Positions 18,351 through 27,409 of a DNA stretch of 64,000 bases are shown in pieces (the stretch's first letter is position 1; the number at the start of each line of letters is the position of its first letter). Origin of the DNA: Desulfobotulus mexicanus. GTDB lineage: Bacteria; Desulfobacterota; Desulfobacteria; Desulfobacterales; ASO4-4. The position numbers were made by a program, and so were the translations under genes. The stretch lies in contig NZ_VDMB01000011.1 of assembly GCF_006175995.1 (NCBI RefSeq), forward strand, positions 23,967 to 87,966, in the 5' to 3' direction. Below the pieces are notes generated by a model. It worked only from the letters and a program-made list of their open reading frames with translations, did not search any database and was not told the DNA's origin.

Positions 18351-18902
18351 TTATTTTTTAAAGGATCGTGCAAAAAGATCGCCTATGGCAGTTTTGCCTT
18401 CTTCTGTCAGGTGACGGGTGCCTGTGGCGGCAAAGGTGCTGTGGGTAATGACAGGGGTGTCTTTAACCCACTGGTTTTGCTGCCAGGTAAACCATTCCAT
18501 GGCTTTTTGATCATAAACGGAAAGGGGGCGGTTAAAGAATTTTGCCAGTTCAACGCCCCAGCCCGTACCGCCTTTCACGGTGCCGTCTTCCTGAATCCAG
18601 CCCACGGCAAAGATCTGGTGTCCGTGGTTGATGGTGTGGAAAAGCAGTTGCATGACCTTGCGGATGGTATCTACTTTGGAATAGCTTCTGCCCATACGTT
18701 TGGAAACAATTTCCATGCTTACATCCCCCTTTGAAAGGGTTGCAGCATCAAGAACTTCCATGGCGTGGCTGCGCTCAATATCCCGGCCTGTCCAGGAATA
18801 ATGAACTTCTTTAATGCCGCAGCTTTCGGCAAGTCGGCCAAATTCGCTTTCGGTGCCCTGGTGGCCGCTGGTGTAAAGGGTACTTTGGGATTGTGTCTGC
18901 AT
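18351..18902 (-). CDS. Hypothetical protein, possible SLOG/Rossmann-like
   Basis: The 183-residue soluble product opens TLYTSGHQGTESEFGRLAE and contains QIFAVGWIQEDGTVKGGTGWG, then AKFFNRPLSVYDQ. The pattern of an early strand-Ser/Gly-rich turn, a second glycine-rich turn and a late 'TGWG.ELA' is like SLOG-type nucleotide- or ligand-binding folds, but I cannot name a family. ATG 18902 has GGAGGC 4 nt upstream. No operon partner: it is separated from its neighbours by a repeat hairpin and a 368-nt gap. Confidence 0.65.
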   Translation of the reverse strand: MQTQSQSTLYTSGHQGTESEFGRLAESCGIKEVHYSWTGRDIERSHAMEVLDAATLSKGDVSMEIVSKRMGRSYSKVDTIRKVMQLLFHTINHGHQIFAVGWIQEDGTVKGGTGWGVELAKFFNRPLSVYDQKAMEWFTWQQNQWVKDTPVITHSTFAATGTRHLTEEGKTAIGDLFARSFKK

Positions 18903-19270
18903 TGAGCCTCCAATAATGTAAAAAGGAAGGTTGTCTGGGCTGTCTGGCCCTGGTGGTGTATGTCCTCCTGTGGGCCGGGATCAGACATTTCACTTGAAAG
19001 TGTACGGGCAGGGGAGAAAAAATCAAGAATCAAATGATATGAAAGAAAAAATAAGGGAAAAATTTTAGACAAAGGAACTGGATTTTTCTGTTTAAAGGGT
19101 CGGACCTTTTTGGTCAACCCATCGGATACCAAGAAGAAAGTTGCTTGACAAGATGGAGACTGACGCTTAGTAAAAACCCTTTACACGATGATTGAAAGGG
19201 GCTTATTTAACATCTGTTTTTTTATACCTGTGGCAGCTTTTTTTAATTTTGAAAATGGATGGAGGTAGAA
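18903..19270. other. Intergenic region upstream of the ABC importer
   Basis: No gene seen. It is AT-rich from 19010 and carries the short dyad GGTCGGACCTTTTTGGTC around 19099-19117 and the promoter candidate listed separately at 19145-19173. It separates divergently read units. Confidence 0.5.
19145..19173 (+). promoter_or_regulatory. Candidate promoter for the amino-acid importer operon
   Basis: TTGACA (19145-19150), 17-nt spacer, TAGTAA (19168-19173), about 100 nt ahead of the binding-protein start. Perfect -35 and spacing, poor -10. Confidence 0.45.
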
Positions 19271-20026
19271 ATGATAAGGCAAACCTGTAAAGTTTTTGTT
19301 CTGGCCCTGCTGGCCCTGGCATGGACATCCATGGCCATGGCTGAATGCCGTTTATGGCAGCAGATTCAATCTTCCGGTTTTTTTACCGTTGGAACCAGCC
19401 CGGATTATCCTCCCTTTGAAAGCATTGATGATAATGGCAATATTGTTGGTTTTGATATTGATCTGATCCGGGCCGTTGCGGCTGAGATGGGTCTGGAGGT
19501 GAGGCTTCGGGGAATGGGTTTTGATTCCATCCTCATTGCCGTACGCAGTGGACAGGTGCATTTGGGCATGTCCAGTTTTTCCGTTACTGAAGAACGCAAG
19601 CGAAGTGTGGATTTCACCATTCCTTACTATAGCAGCGGACAGGTGGTTCTGGTTAATGCTGATTCTGATATCCGTACCGTTGAAGATCTCAAGGGAAAGG
19701 TGGTTTCCGCCCAGATTGGTTCCACCAGCGCAGATGCTGCTCAGGCCATTGAGGGGGCCACTGCCCGTATTGTGGATGATGCCAGCACCGCTGTCATGAT
19801 GCTCAGGAATAAGGCTGCCGATGGTGTGGTTCTGGATGTGGCCATTGCAGAAAATTATGTGCAGAGATTTGGTTTCGTTCAGATGGATGAGCCTTTAAAT
19901 TACGAGGAAGTGGCTGCGGTTATCCGCAAAGGTTGTCCTGAGTTTCTTGATGCCCTGAATGAGGCTTTCAAGAAAGTTAAGACTTCCGGCAAGCTGGATG
20001 AACTCCGTCAGAAGTGGGACGTATAG
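19271..20026 (+). CDS. Polar amino-acid ABC transporter substrate-binding protein
   Basis: Family 3 extracellular solute-binding protein. A signal peptide ends at AMA before ECRLWQ. The mature protein starts with the family opening GTSPDYPPFESIDDNGNIVGFDIDL and has LRGMGFDSILIAVRSGQVHLGMSSFSVTEERKRSVDFTIPYY. These features fit arginine, ornithine, glutamine or similar ligands; the substrate cannot be fixed. ATG 19271 is preferred to 19259 because GGAGGT lies 5 nt upstream of it. The 251-residue length is normal. Confidence 0.92.
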   Translation: MIRQTCKVFVLALLALAWTSMAMAECRLWQQIQSSGFFTVGTSPDYPPFESIDDNGNIVGFDIDLIRAVAAEMGLEVRLRGMGFDSILIAVRSGQVHLGMSSFSVTEERKRSVDFTIPYYSSGQVVLVNADSDIRTVEDLKGKVVSAQIGSTSADAAQAIEGATARIVDDASTAVMMLRNKAADGVVLDVAIAENYVQRFGFVQMDEPLNYEEVAAVIRKGCPEFLDALNEAFKKVKTSGKLDELRQKWDV

Positions 20027-20033
20027 ATTGAAT

Positions 20034-20066
20034 AATACCGGAAAAAGATTTGCTTTTTCCGGTATT
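20034..20066. other. Long perfect stem-loop after the binding-protein gene
   Basis: Fourteen-bp perfect stem (20034-20047 pairs with 20053-20066) with a 5-nt loop, 8 nt after the stop, and followed by AAAA rather than T. Similar structures after binding-protein genes protect that part of the mRNA from 3' exonucleases and give more binding protein than permease. This role is inference from position. Confidence 0.75.
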
Positions 20067-20086
20067 AAAAAGGGGCAGGACAGGGT

Positions 20087-20761
20087 ATGGAGCTGGATTT
20101 TTCGCTGCTCTGGCAGCATCGCATGTTTATGGTTAAAGGGGCAGTGGTAACCATTCAGCTGACCTTCGGAGCCATTATTCTCGGGTTTATTCTGGGTTGT
20201 GTTGCCGGTATAGGCAGGGTTTCCAGAAATACTATTTTTCGCAGTATCAGCGGGATTTATGTCTACGTTCTTCGGGGCACTCCCATGCTGTTGCAGATTT
20301 TTTTCGTGTACTTTGGGATCCCCCAGATTTACATGGCGCTGACGGGTAACAGCATGACCCCTGATCCCCTCACGGCCGGGGTAATTGCCCTTGGATTCAA
20401 TTCAGGTGCCTATGTGGCGGAGATTGTGCGTTCCGGTATTGAAGGGGTTGCCAAAGGGCAGATGGAAGCGGCACGGTCTCTGGGTATGACCCATGGACAG
20501 GCCATGAGGCATATTATTCTGCCTCAGGCTTTCCGGAGAGTGATTCCTCCCCTTGGCAATGAGATTATTATTCTTCTGAAGGATTCTTCTCTGGTGTCTG
20601 TTATTGGTGCCGGTGAGCTTATGTATTCCGCAAGGGTTATGGGTGCCCGTTATTATGACTATGTTCAGTTTCTTGCGGGAGCGGCGCTGATTTATCTTTT
20701 CCTGACCTTTGTGATTTCCCAGCTCCTTGCCATGCTGGAGCGAAGACTTAAGGTATCCTGA
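20087..20761 (+). CDS. Polar amino-acid ABC transporter permease
   Basis: HisM/GlnP-type inner-membrane permease. The 224-residue product has about five hydrophobic helices and the EAA loop EAARSLGMTHGQAMRHIILPQAFRRVIPPLGNE that contacts the ATPase. VYVLRGTPMLLQIFFVYFG is a second family motif. It is read with the binding protein. No ATP-binding subunit follows; the next gene is an antiporter, so the ATPase must be elsewhere or shared. Confidence 0.94.
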   Translation: MELDFSLLWQHRMFMVKGAVVTIQLTFGAIILGFILGCVAGIGRVSRNTIFRSISGIYVYVLRGTPMLLQIFFVYFGIPQIYMALTGNSMTPDPLTAGVIALGFNSGAYVAEIVRSGIEGVAKGQMEAARSLGMTHGQAMRHIILPQAFRRVIPPLGNEIIILLKDSSLVSVIGAGELMYSARVMGARYYDYVQFLAGAALIYLFLTFVISQLLAMLERRLKVS

Positions 20762-20779
20762 CATGGAAGGGGTTTTTAG

Positions 20780-22351
20780 ATGGAAATGATAGCCTATGAT
20801 ACCTCGGCATGGTCTCTCTTGCCACCTGCCATTGCCATTGTTCTGGCAATTCTGACCCGTAAGGTTCTGATTTCTCTGGGTGTTGGTATCCTTGTGGGAG
20901 CTATGATGCTCTGGGGATTCTCCCCTGTAGCTACCCTTGTCTATCTGTCTGAGATTATTCTTTCTCTGGTCTGGGAAGATGGCGGTGTTAACACCTGGAA
21001 TGTTTTTATTATTCTCTTTCTGATTCTTTTGGGTATCATGACCCGTGCCATTGCCCTTTCCGGAGGCAGCCGTGCCTTTGGTGAGTGGGCCATGAAGCGG
21101 GTGGCTTCCCGCAGGGGCGCTCGTCTGCTGACTGCTTTTCTGGGCGTTTTTATTTTTATTGACGATTATTTCAACAGTCTGGCCGTTGGTTCCATCAGTC
21201 GGCCGGTTACGGACAGGCACAGGGTATCCAGAGCCAAGCTGGCTTACATCTTGGATTCAACGGCAGCACCTGTTTGCGTGATTTCTCCGGTTTCCAGTTG
21301 GGGTGCTTATATTATAGCCCTGATCGGTGGGGTGCTGACGGCCCATGCCTTTGTGGTGCCCCATACTCCCCTTGGAACATTTATGGCTATGATTCCCATG
21401 AATTATTACGCCATTTTTGCCATTGGACTGGTTTTTTTTACTGCATGGACGGGCCGGGCCTTCGGTCCCATGAAGGTGCATGAGGAAAGGGCTTTGGCCG
21501 GGATGCTGTATGACCCTGAACGGCTTCCCATTGCAGGAAATATTGAAGCCGTGGAAGATCATGGCAAGGGCTCGGTTCAGGATCTTATTCAGCCAATTCT
21601 TGTGCTGATTGTTGCTACTACGGCAGCCATGATCTGGACAGGAGCGCAGGAGCTGGGGGAGGAACCCTTCAGTCTGCTGGGAGCTTTTGAGAATACCGAT
21701 GTGGCCAAAGCCCTGGTTTACGGGGGGCTTGCCGGTCTTGCTGTAACCTTTGGCCGCATGGTCCTGGCAGGACATTCTGCAAAAACCTATGTTTCTTCCA
21801 TTCTGGACGGCACCAGAGCCATGCTGCCAGCCATCTGGATTCTTCTTTTTGCCTGGACAATTATTATTGTGATCAAGGCAATTCAGACGGGAACTTACCT
21901 TGCGGGTATGATAGACGGAACCATCCCACTTGCCCTTATTCCCGTACTGATTTTTCTGATCTCAGGGCTCATGGCCTTTGCCACTGGAACCAGTTGGGGC
22001 ACCTTTGGGATCATGCTTCCCATTGCCGGTGACATTGCCGCAAGGGTAGCCCCTGAGCTGCTGCTGCCAGTACTGGCTGCGGTTCTGGCTGGTGCTGTGC
22101 TGGGGGATCATTGTTCGCCCATTTCCGATACCACCATTTTAAGCTCAACCGGGGCTTCCTGCCACCACATGGATCATGTGCTGACCCAGTTGCCCTATGC
22201 CCTTTTTACCGCTGGTCTTGCGGCCATTGCCTATCTTGTTCTCGGTTTTACGGGCAGTGTATGGGCGGGTTTTGCTGCCGGAGGGGTGCTTTTTGTTTTC
22301 AGTGCCTTTGTGGTGCTTAAAAAGAATCTGGGAGCAGTTAGCGAGTATTGA
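20780..22351 (+). CDS. NhaC-family Na+/H+ antiporter-like protein
   Basis: The 523-residue product has 11-13 hydrophobic segments and motifs FIDDYFNSLAVGSISRPVTDRHRVSRAKLAYILDSTAAP and GAVLGDHCSPISDTTILSSTGASCHH, typical of NhaC/YfkN-type exchangers. Some relatives exchange organic substrates (malate/lactate, amino acids) for Na+ or H+. The position 18 nt after an amino-acid permease could mean a linked amino-acid role, but that is inference. ATG 20780 has AAGGGG 7 nt upstream. Confidence 0.88.
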   Translation: MEMIAYDTSAWSLLPPAIAIVLAILTRKVLISLGVGILVGAMMLWGFSPVATLVYLSEIILSLVWEDGGVNTWNVFIILFLILLGIMTRAIALSGGSRAFGEWAMKRVASRRGARLLTAFLGVFIFIDDYFNSLAVGSISRPVTDRHRVSRAKLAYILDSTAAPVCVISPVSSWGAYIIALIGGVLTAHAFVVPHTPLGTFMAMIPMNYYAIFAIGLVFFTAWTGRAFGPMKVHEERALAGMLYDPERLPIAGNIEAVEDHGKGSVQDLIQPILVLIVATTAAMIWTGAQELGEEPFSLLGAFENTDVAKALVYGGLAGLAVTFGRMVLAGHSAKTYVSSILDGTRAMLPAIWILLFAWTIIIVIKAIQTGTYLAGMIDGTIPLALIPVLIFLISGLMAFATGTSWGTFGIMLPIAGDIAARVAPELLLPVLAAVLAGAVLGDHCSPISDTTILSSTGASCHHMDHVLTQLPYALFTAGLAAIAYLVLGFTGSVWAGFAAGGVLFVFSAFVVLKKNLGAVSEY

Positions 22352-22821
22352 GTTTTCCTGACATGAGGTGTCAGGTCCATGGTGCGGCTTTAATATGTGC
22401 AGGTGCAAGGCCTGCCCCTGCGAATGGTTTTTACGGCTCTGTTTTGTGCAGGGGCACCCTTTACGGGTTCCCGCTGCAGGTCTGAGATCTGGCTTTGCAC
22501 TTTCCATGACTCAGCTTAAGTTTGGTTGAAAGGTTTTGGAAATCAGAATTGTTTAGGGTCTTAGTTTCTATATCTGATGAACAGGGGGCTGGCATATGCT
22601 GCCCCCTTTTTGCGTATGGCGGCTTTATACTGGGTTTTGCACAAACCTTGCCTGCAAATTAAAAGCATGATAGTTAAAAAAGAGTGCCGGGCTGTGTCTT
22701 TTCTGCTGCAAGGCCGCATTTTGAAACGCTGTTAATGACTTCATTCCGGGAAACCTCCTCCTGAAGGTTTATTCTTATTATTCTGAAAGCCAATAATTTC
22801 ATATGTCTGGATATCTGTTTT
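22352..22821. other. Intergenic region with hairpins and repeat copy 2
   Basis: No gene seen. It holds a 7-bp hairpin (CCTGACA/TGTCAGG, 22357-22375) just after the antiporter stop, then the second copy of the dispersed repeat (about 22448-22535), then the terminator at 22584-22611. The remaining 200 nt before the next gene shows no feature I can support. Confidence 0.5.
22584..22611 (+). terminator. Rho-independent terminator
   Basis: GGGGGC (22584-22589) / GCCCCC (22601-22606) stem, 11-nt loop, followed directly by TTTTT. It would end rightward transcripts coming from the antiporter. Confidence 0.75.
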
Positions 22822-23154
22822 ATGAGACAGTATGTTGTTGATACCCTGCAGCCCGAGGACTACCGGAGGCTCAAAGAGGTACTGGATGCCCGTTTTGGTC
22901 TTCCCCTTGTGGGAGGAGTTTACTGGGTAGAGCTGCCGGAAACACTGTGTACGCCAATGCAGGCGGAGCATAAGGCCTGCAGCCCCCATGTAATGGCCCT
23001 GGATCTTGAAGAAACCCGCTTAAGCTGTGAGTTTCTGGTGCGTACCAGGAAGGCCATGCATTGTATCTGTATGGGATATGCAGGCAGGGAACAGCGCGGG
23101 TGGATTATGGATATGGTGGATACGCTTCTGGAAGATGCGGGCGTGACTGCCTGA
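22822..23154 (+). CDS. Hypothetical protein, 110 aa
   Basis: Small soluble alpha/beta product beginning MRQYVVDTLQPEDYRRLKEVLDARFG and ending WIMDMVDTLLEDAGV. It has four Cys, two as CIC, without a known motif. Codon use resembles its neighbours. No strong ribosome site is visible before ATG 22822. It stands alone between the antiporter terminator and rnj. I do not recognise the family. Confidence 0.55.
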   Translation: MRQYVVDTLQPEDYRRLKEVLDARFGLPLVGGVYWVELPETLCTPMQAEHKACSPHVMALDLEETRLSCEFLVRTRKAMHCICMGYAGREQRGWIMDMVDTLLEDAGVTA

Positions 23155-23294
23155 TGATTCTTTCTTGAACGGATAATCTTTGTCTCTGCCATCCATGCAT
23201 CTCCTCAAGGTGATTTCCTGCAAATAGAAATACCTTTTGATCCCCTCTCTTTATGGAAGAGGGCCGGTTCTGCCCGGCATGAAGATTTTTTCTT

Positions 23295-23317
23295 CCGGTT
23301 ATTGTGGTAATAACCGG
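23295..23317. other. Perfect dyad upstream of rnj
   Basis: CCGGTTATT (23295-23303) and AATAACCGG (23309-23317) form a 9-bp perfect inverted repeat with a 5-nt loop, about 85 nt before the rnj start. No T-run follows on either strand, so an operator or an RNA structure in the rnj leader is more likely than a terminator. RNase J autoregulation through its leader is possible but unproven. Confidence 0.45.
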
Positions 23318-23400
23318 CTCATTGAATTCTAGTCCCTGATTTTTCAAAAACTCACAGACGCCGGGATCTGAACGCTCACAACTGCTGGAGATGTATCGCT

Positions 23401-25050
23401 ATGCTTAAAATCATACCTCTGGGTGGACTTGGAGAAATTGGCCTGAACATGATGGTCTTTGAATACGGAGACGATGTGTTTGTGGTGGATGCTGGCCTGA
23501 TGTTTCCGGAAGATTACATGCTGGGGGTAGATATTGTCATCCCGGACATGGAGTACCTAAGGGGTAATGCCCACAGGATAAAGGCCGTTGTGATTACCCA
23601 TTCCCACGAAGATCACATTGGTGCACTCCCTTATCTTTTGAGGGAGATTTCCGTGCCGGTGTATGGAACGGCTTTCAGTGCTGGAATGATCCGTCATAAG
23701 CTCAGTGATTTTGATTATCCCATAGATGCGGATCTGAGAATCATATGTCCCGGAGATATGCTGGACATTGGTGTTTTTTCCATCCAGTTCATTCGTGTCA
23801 GTCACAGTACCGTTGATGGTGTTGGGCTTGCAATCCGCACACCCTTAGGCCTTGTGGTACACACTGGGGATTTCCGTATTAACCATAATTCCATTGATGG
23901 TATGGTCACGGATGTCAATGCCTTTGCCCTTTGTGGTAAAGAAGGGGTGCTGGCCCTGCTTTCGGATTCTACCAATGTTGAGAGTAAAGGTTATACTATT
24001 TCCGATGAATCGGTGGGGCAGACCCTGGAGAAGCTTATCAATGATGCACCGGGGCGTGTAATTGTAGCCCTTTTTGCCTCCAATGTGGCTAGAATTCAGC
24101 AAATTGTTAATATAGCAAGGAAAATAAATGCCCGTGTGGTGATCAATGGCCGTAGCATGGAGCTAAGTGTGAGGGTGGCCAGGGAACTTGGATACCTTTC
24201 TTTTCCTGAAGGGATGGAAATGGGGCTTGGGGAGATGGGCCAGGCCTCTGATGAAAAGATCATCATGATTACAACGGGCAGTCAGGGAGAACCCATGAGT
24301 GCCCTTTCCCGCATGGCAGAAGGTTCCCATAAACAGATACGTATCCGTGAAGGGGATACGGTGATTCTTTCTTCCAAATCCATTCCGGGTAATGAAAAGG
24401 CCATTACAGCTATTATAAACAGCCTGTACCGGCGCGGGGCCAATGTTATTTATAATAAAATGGCCGATGTCCATGTGTCAGGCCATGCCTTTCAGGAAGA
24501 ACTCAAGCTCATGATGAACCTGACAAAGCCAAGGTATTTTATTCCCATTCATGGAGAATACCGGCATCTTGTGCATCATGCCCGTCTGGCCGTGGAAACG
24601 GGTATCCCTAAAGAAAGGGTGCTGCTGGCGGAGAACGGGCAGACCGTTATTTTTGATGAAGAAGGCGGTCGCATGGGAGGTGTGGTGCAGTCGGGCAGGA
24701 TACTTATTGATGGCAAGGGTATCGGCGATGTGGGTCGCAGTGTCCTGAGGGAACGGCGGATTCTTTCCGAAGACGGTATTGCCGTTGTCACCATGGTGAT
24801 TGATCAGGAGACAGGTGTTATTCTTTATGGTCCTGAGCTGATTTCAAGGGGTTTTGTTTTCTGGACGGAAACCGGCCATGTACTGGATGATGCCCAGTGC
24901 GTGATTCTTGAAATTGTGGAGGATGTGGGTCCTGAAGTATCGAACAGGGTGGAGATTATCAGGGCAAGGTTGCAAAAAGCCCTGAGGCAGTACTTTTATT
25001 TCACCATCCGGAGACGGCCCATTATTCTTGCCCAGATTTTTGAAGTATAG
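23401..25050 (+). CDS. rnj: Ribonuclease J
   Basis: Metallo-beta-lactamase/beta-CASP RNase with 5'-3' exo- and endonuclease activity. The zinc motif H67-S-H-E-D-H72 (ITHSHEDHIGALPYL) is seen, then HTGDFRI, LLSDSTNVESKG, the beta-CASP segment with TTGSQGEPMSALSRMA, and YFIPIHGEYRHL. The 549-residue length matches the family. ATG 23401 follows a GGAG. It is followed 12 nt later by ftsK, a frequent neighbour. Confidence 0.96.
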   Translation: MLKIIPLGGLGEIGLNMMVFEYGDDVFVVDAGLMFPEDYMLGVDIVIPDMEYLRGNAHRIKAVVITHSHEDHIGALPYLLREISVPVYGTAFSAGMIRHKLSDFDYPIDADLRIICPGDMLDIGVFSIQFIRVSHSTVDGVGLAIRTPLGLVVHTGDFRINHNSIDGMVTDVNAFALCGKEGVLALLSDSTNVESKGYTISDESVGQTLEKLINDAPGRVIVALFASNVARIQQIVNIARKINARVVINGRSMELSVRVARELGYLSFPEGMEMGLGEMGQASDEKIIMITTGSQGEPMSALSRMAEGSHKQIRIREGDTVILSSKSIPGNEKAITAIINSLYRRGANVIYNKMADVHVSGHAFQEELKLMMNLTKPRYFIPIHGEYRHLVHHARLAVETGIPKERVLLAENGQTVIFDEEGGRMGGVVQSGRILIDGKGIGDVGRSVLRERRILSEDGIAVVTMVIDQETGVILYGPELISRGFVFWTETGHVLDDAQCVILEIVEDVGPEVSNRVEIIRARLQKALRQYFYFTIRRRPIILAQIFEV

Positions 25051-25062
25051 GGGGATAGCCCC

Positions 25063-27312
25063 ATGCGGCGGGAGTTTACGGCACTTTTTCTGATTTTTAT
25101 GGCAGTTCTGCTTTTTGGCAGTCTCATCAGCTTTCACCCAGATGATCCTTCCATTGTGCGTTCCGTAGGGGATGCTTCCGTACATAACCGATTTGGTATT
25201 GTGGGTGCATGGATTGCAGGTTTTTTCATTGGCTGTTTTGGGATAGGTGCATTCTGGCTGCCCGTTCTCATGGGAGAAAGCACCTTGAGGGTGTTGAGAA
25301 AAAAAGCACACCCTTTTACTCCGGGAGTCCGGGCCATGGGAGGACTGCTTCTTGTTCTGGCAACGGGTGCCATGGCATCGGGAACAGGTATGTCCGATGG
25401 CCGTTTTGATTTAAACAGTCTGGTGGCAGGACTCTTCAGGGATTTTCTGGAACACTATGTAAAGCTTCAGGGAGCCCTTCTGGTCCTTTCCTTTCTTGTG
25501 GTTTCAGGTTTTATGCTGGCAACGGGCCTTTCTCTGGGTCGTGTGCTGCGGATTTTTGTTGATTTCTGGAAAAGACTGCTTCCTGCTATTATATCCGCTA
25601 TATGGAAGGGCATTCAGGTCTTTTTTTCCGGTCTTCGTTTTCTTTTTTCATTTTTTTATAAGATCAGGCTGGTTGGAAAAAAAGAAATATATCAGGAGCC
25701 TGAGTCTCAGGTGGAATTACCCTTTAGTGAGGAAAAAACAGAGAATATAAATAAAAGTACACCTCTGATTGCCTCACGAATGCCCGTCAGGCTGAAAAGC
25801 AGGCCCTGTCCTGTACAGGAAGAGTTGCCCGTTACAAGGCCCGAAGGCGGGTTTCAGCTTCCGTCACTGGATCTTCTGGAAAAGGTTCCTGAAAATATTC
25901 AGGCTGTGGATGAAGGATTTTTAAGGGATCAATCTGAGATACTGGAAAAGAAACTCGCTGATTTTGGTGTGAACGGAAGGGTGGTGACGGTAACACCGGG
26001 GCCTGTCATTACAACCTTTGAATATCAGCCGGCACCCGGAGTAAAAATCAGTAAGGTAACCAACCTCGCCGATGATCTTGCCCTTGCCCTCAAGGCTTTA
26101 AGTATACGTATCATAGCTCCCATACCCGGTAAGGCAGCCATTGGCATAGAAGTCCCCAATGCCGTCCGGGAAATGGTGCACTTCCGGGAGATTGTGGCTT
26201 CGGAATCCTTCCGGAAAAGCAAATCTGCCCTCACGGTCTGTCTTGGAAAGGATATTGTTGGTCTTCCTGTGGCTGTTGAAATGGACCGTATGCCCCATCT
26301 TCTCATTGCGGGTGCTACGGGTGCGGGTAAGAGTGTGGGGCTGAATGTCATGATCACAAGCCTTTTATTCAAGGCTTCTCCTGAGGAGGTCAAGCTGATC
26401 ATGATTGATCCCAAGCGCATTGAACTTTCCGTTTATGATGGTATTCCTCACCTTATCACTCCGGTGGTGACGGATATGAAGAAGGCTACCGCAGCCCTGT
26501 TCTGGGCCGTAAAGGAAATGGAAAGGCGCTATGAGCTTTTGGCGGGTTTAAGATGTCGCAATATCACCCAGTACAATGAAAAATGTGCTCTTTTTCAGGA
26601 AAAGGAAGGGGCATCGGTTGAAGATGAGGATGAAGGGGCTGAAGCCCCGGAAAAACTTCCATATATTGTTGTTATCATTGATGAGCTTGCGGATCTGATG
26701 ATGGTGGCATCCAAGGACGTGGAAGTGGCTCTGGCCCGCCTTGCCCAGATGGCCAGAGCTGCAGGGATTCATATTATTCTGGCCACCCAGCGGCCTTCGG
26801 TGGATGTACTGACCGGTGTCATTAAGGCAAACTTTCCCACACGCATGGCTTTTCAGGTTTCTTCACGCATTGATTCCAGAACTATCCTTGATTCTTCGGG
26901 TGCCGAGGCCCTGCTTGGAAACGGGGATATGCTTTTTGTACCACCCGGAACGGCAAGGCTGCAGCGTATACATGGTGCCTATATTGGTGAAGATGCCCTG
27001 ATGCGGGTGATTTCCTTTTTGAAGGAACAGGGAACTCCGGATTATGTGGCGGAAGTGACAGAAGCAGTTGCGGGTAATGAAGACGATTCAGGCGGTGATG
27101 CCGAGGATTTTGATCCCCGTTATGACGAGGCTGTAGCCTTGGTGGCACGAAACCGGCAGGCTTCCATTTCCATGGTACAGCGGCATCTGCGCATAGGATA
27201 CAACCGGGCCGCAAGGATTATTGAGTCCATGGAACAGGAAGGGGTTATCGGTCCTGCGGACGGGGCAAAGCCAAGGGAGGTACTTGTATCTGATACGGGG
27301 AATGTTGCTTGA
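25063..27312 (+). CDS. ftsK: DNA translocase FtsK
   Basis: Septal DNA pump for chromosome dimer resolution. The 749-residue product has four or five N-terminal membrane segments (to about residue 200), a short linker, the alpha/beta RecA-like motor with Walker A GATGAGKSV (417-425) and Walker B YIVVIIDELADLMM, RPSVDVLTGVIKANFPTR, and the C-terminal gamma winged helix (SISMVQRHLRIGYNRAARIIE) that reads KOPS sites. The linker is far shorter than in E. coli FtsK, resembling SpoIIIE. Confidence 0.96.
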   Translation: MRREFTALFLIFMAVLLFGSLISFHPDDPSIVRSVGDASVHNRFGIVGAWIAGFFIGCFGIGAFWLPVLMGESTLRVLRKKAHPFTPGVRAMGGLLLVLATGAMASGTGMSDGRFDLNSLVAGLFRDFLEHYVKLQGALLVLSFLVVSGFMLATGLSLGRVLRIFVDFWKRLLPAIISAIWKGIQVFFSGLRFLFSFFYKIRLVGKKEIYQEPESQVELPFSEEKTENINKSTPLIASRMPVRLKSRPCPVQEELPVTRPEGGFQLPSLDLLEKVPENIQAVDEGFLRDQSEILEKKLADFGVNGRVVTVTPGPVITTFEYQPAPGVKISKVTNLADDLALALKALSIRIIAPIPGKAAIGIEVPNAVREMVHFREIVASESFRKSKSALTVCLGKDIVGLPVAVEMDRMPHLLIAGATGAGKSVGLNVMITSLLFKASPEEVKLIMIDPKRIELSVYDGIPHLITPVVTDMKKATAALFWAVKEMERRYELLAGLRCRNITQYNEKCALFQEKEGASVEDEDEGAEAPEKLPYIVVIIDELADLMMVASKDVEVALARLAQMARAAGIHIILATQRPSVDVLTGVIKANFPTRMAFQVSSRIDSRTILDSSGAEALLGNGDMLFVPPGTARLQRIHGAYIGEDALMRVISFLKEQGTPDYVAEVTEAVAGNEDDSGGDAEDFDPRYDEAVALVARNRQASISMVQRHLRIGYNRAARIIESMEQEGVIGPADGAKPREVLVSDTGNVA

Positions 27313-27409
27313 CTTGTAATTGTGCGGAACGGTTACACTGATCTTTAAGAGGGAAAGTATTGTATGGCCTGCTTGCGGCCTTGACGGGTAAAAATTGAAG
27401 GGGGAATTT

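Noticed and set aside
23105..23347. Minus-strand 80-codon frame between the hypothetical gene and rnj
   Set aside because: It overlaps the plus-strand gene, covers the dyad, and has no ribosome site or motif.
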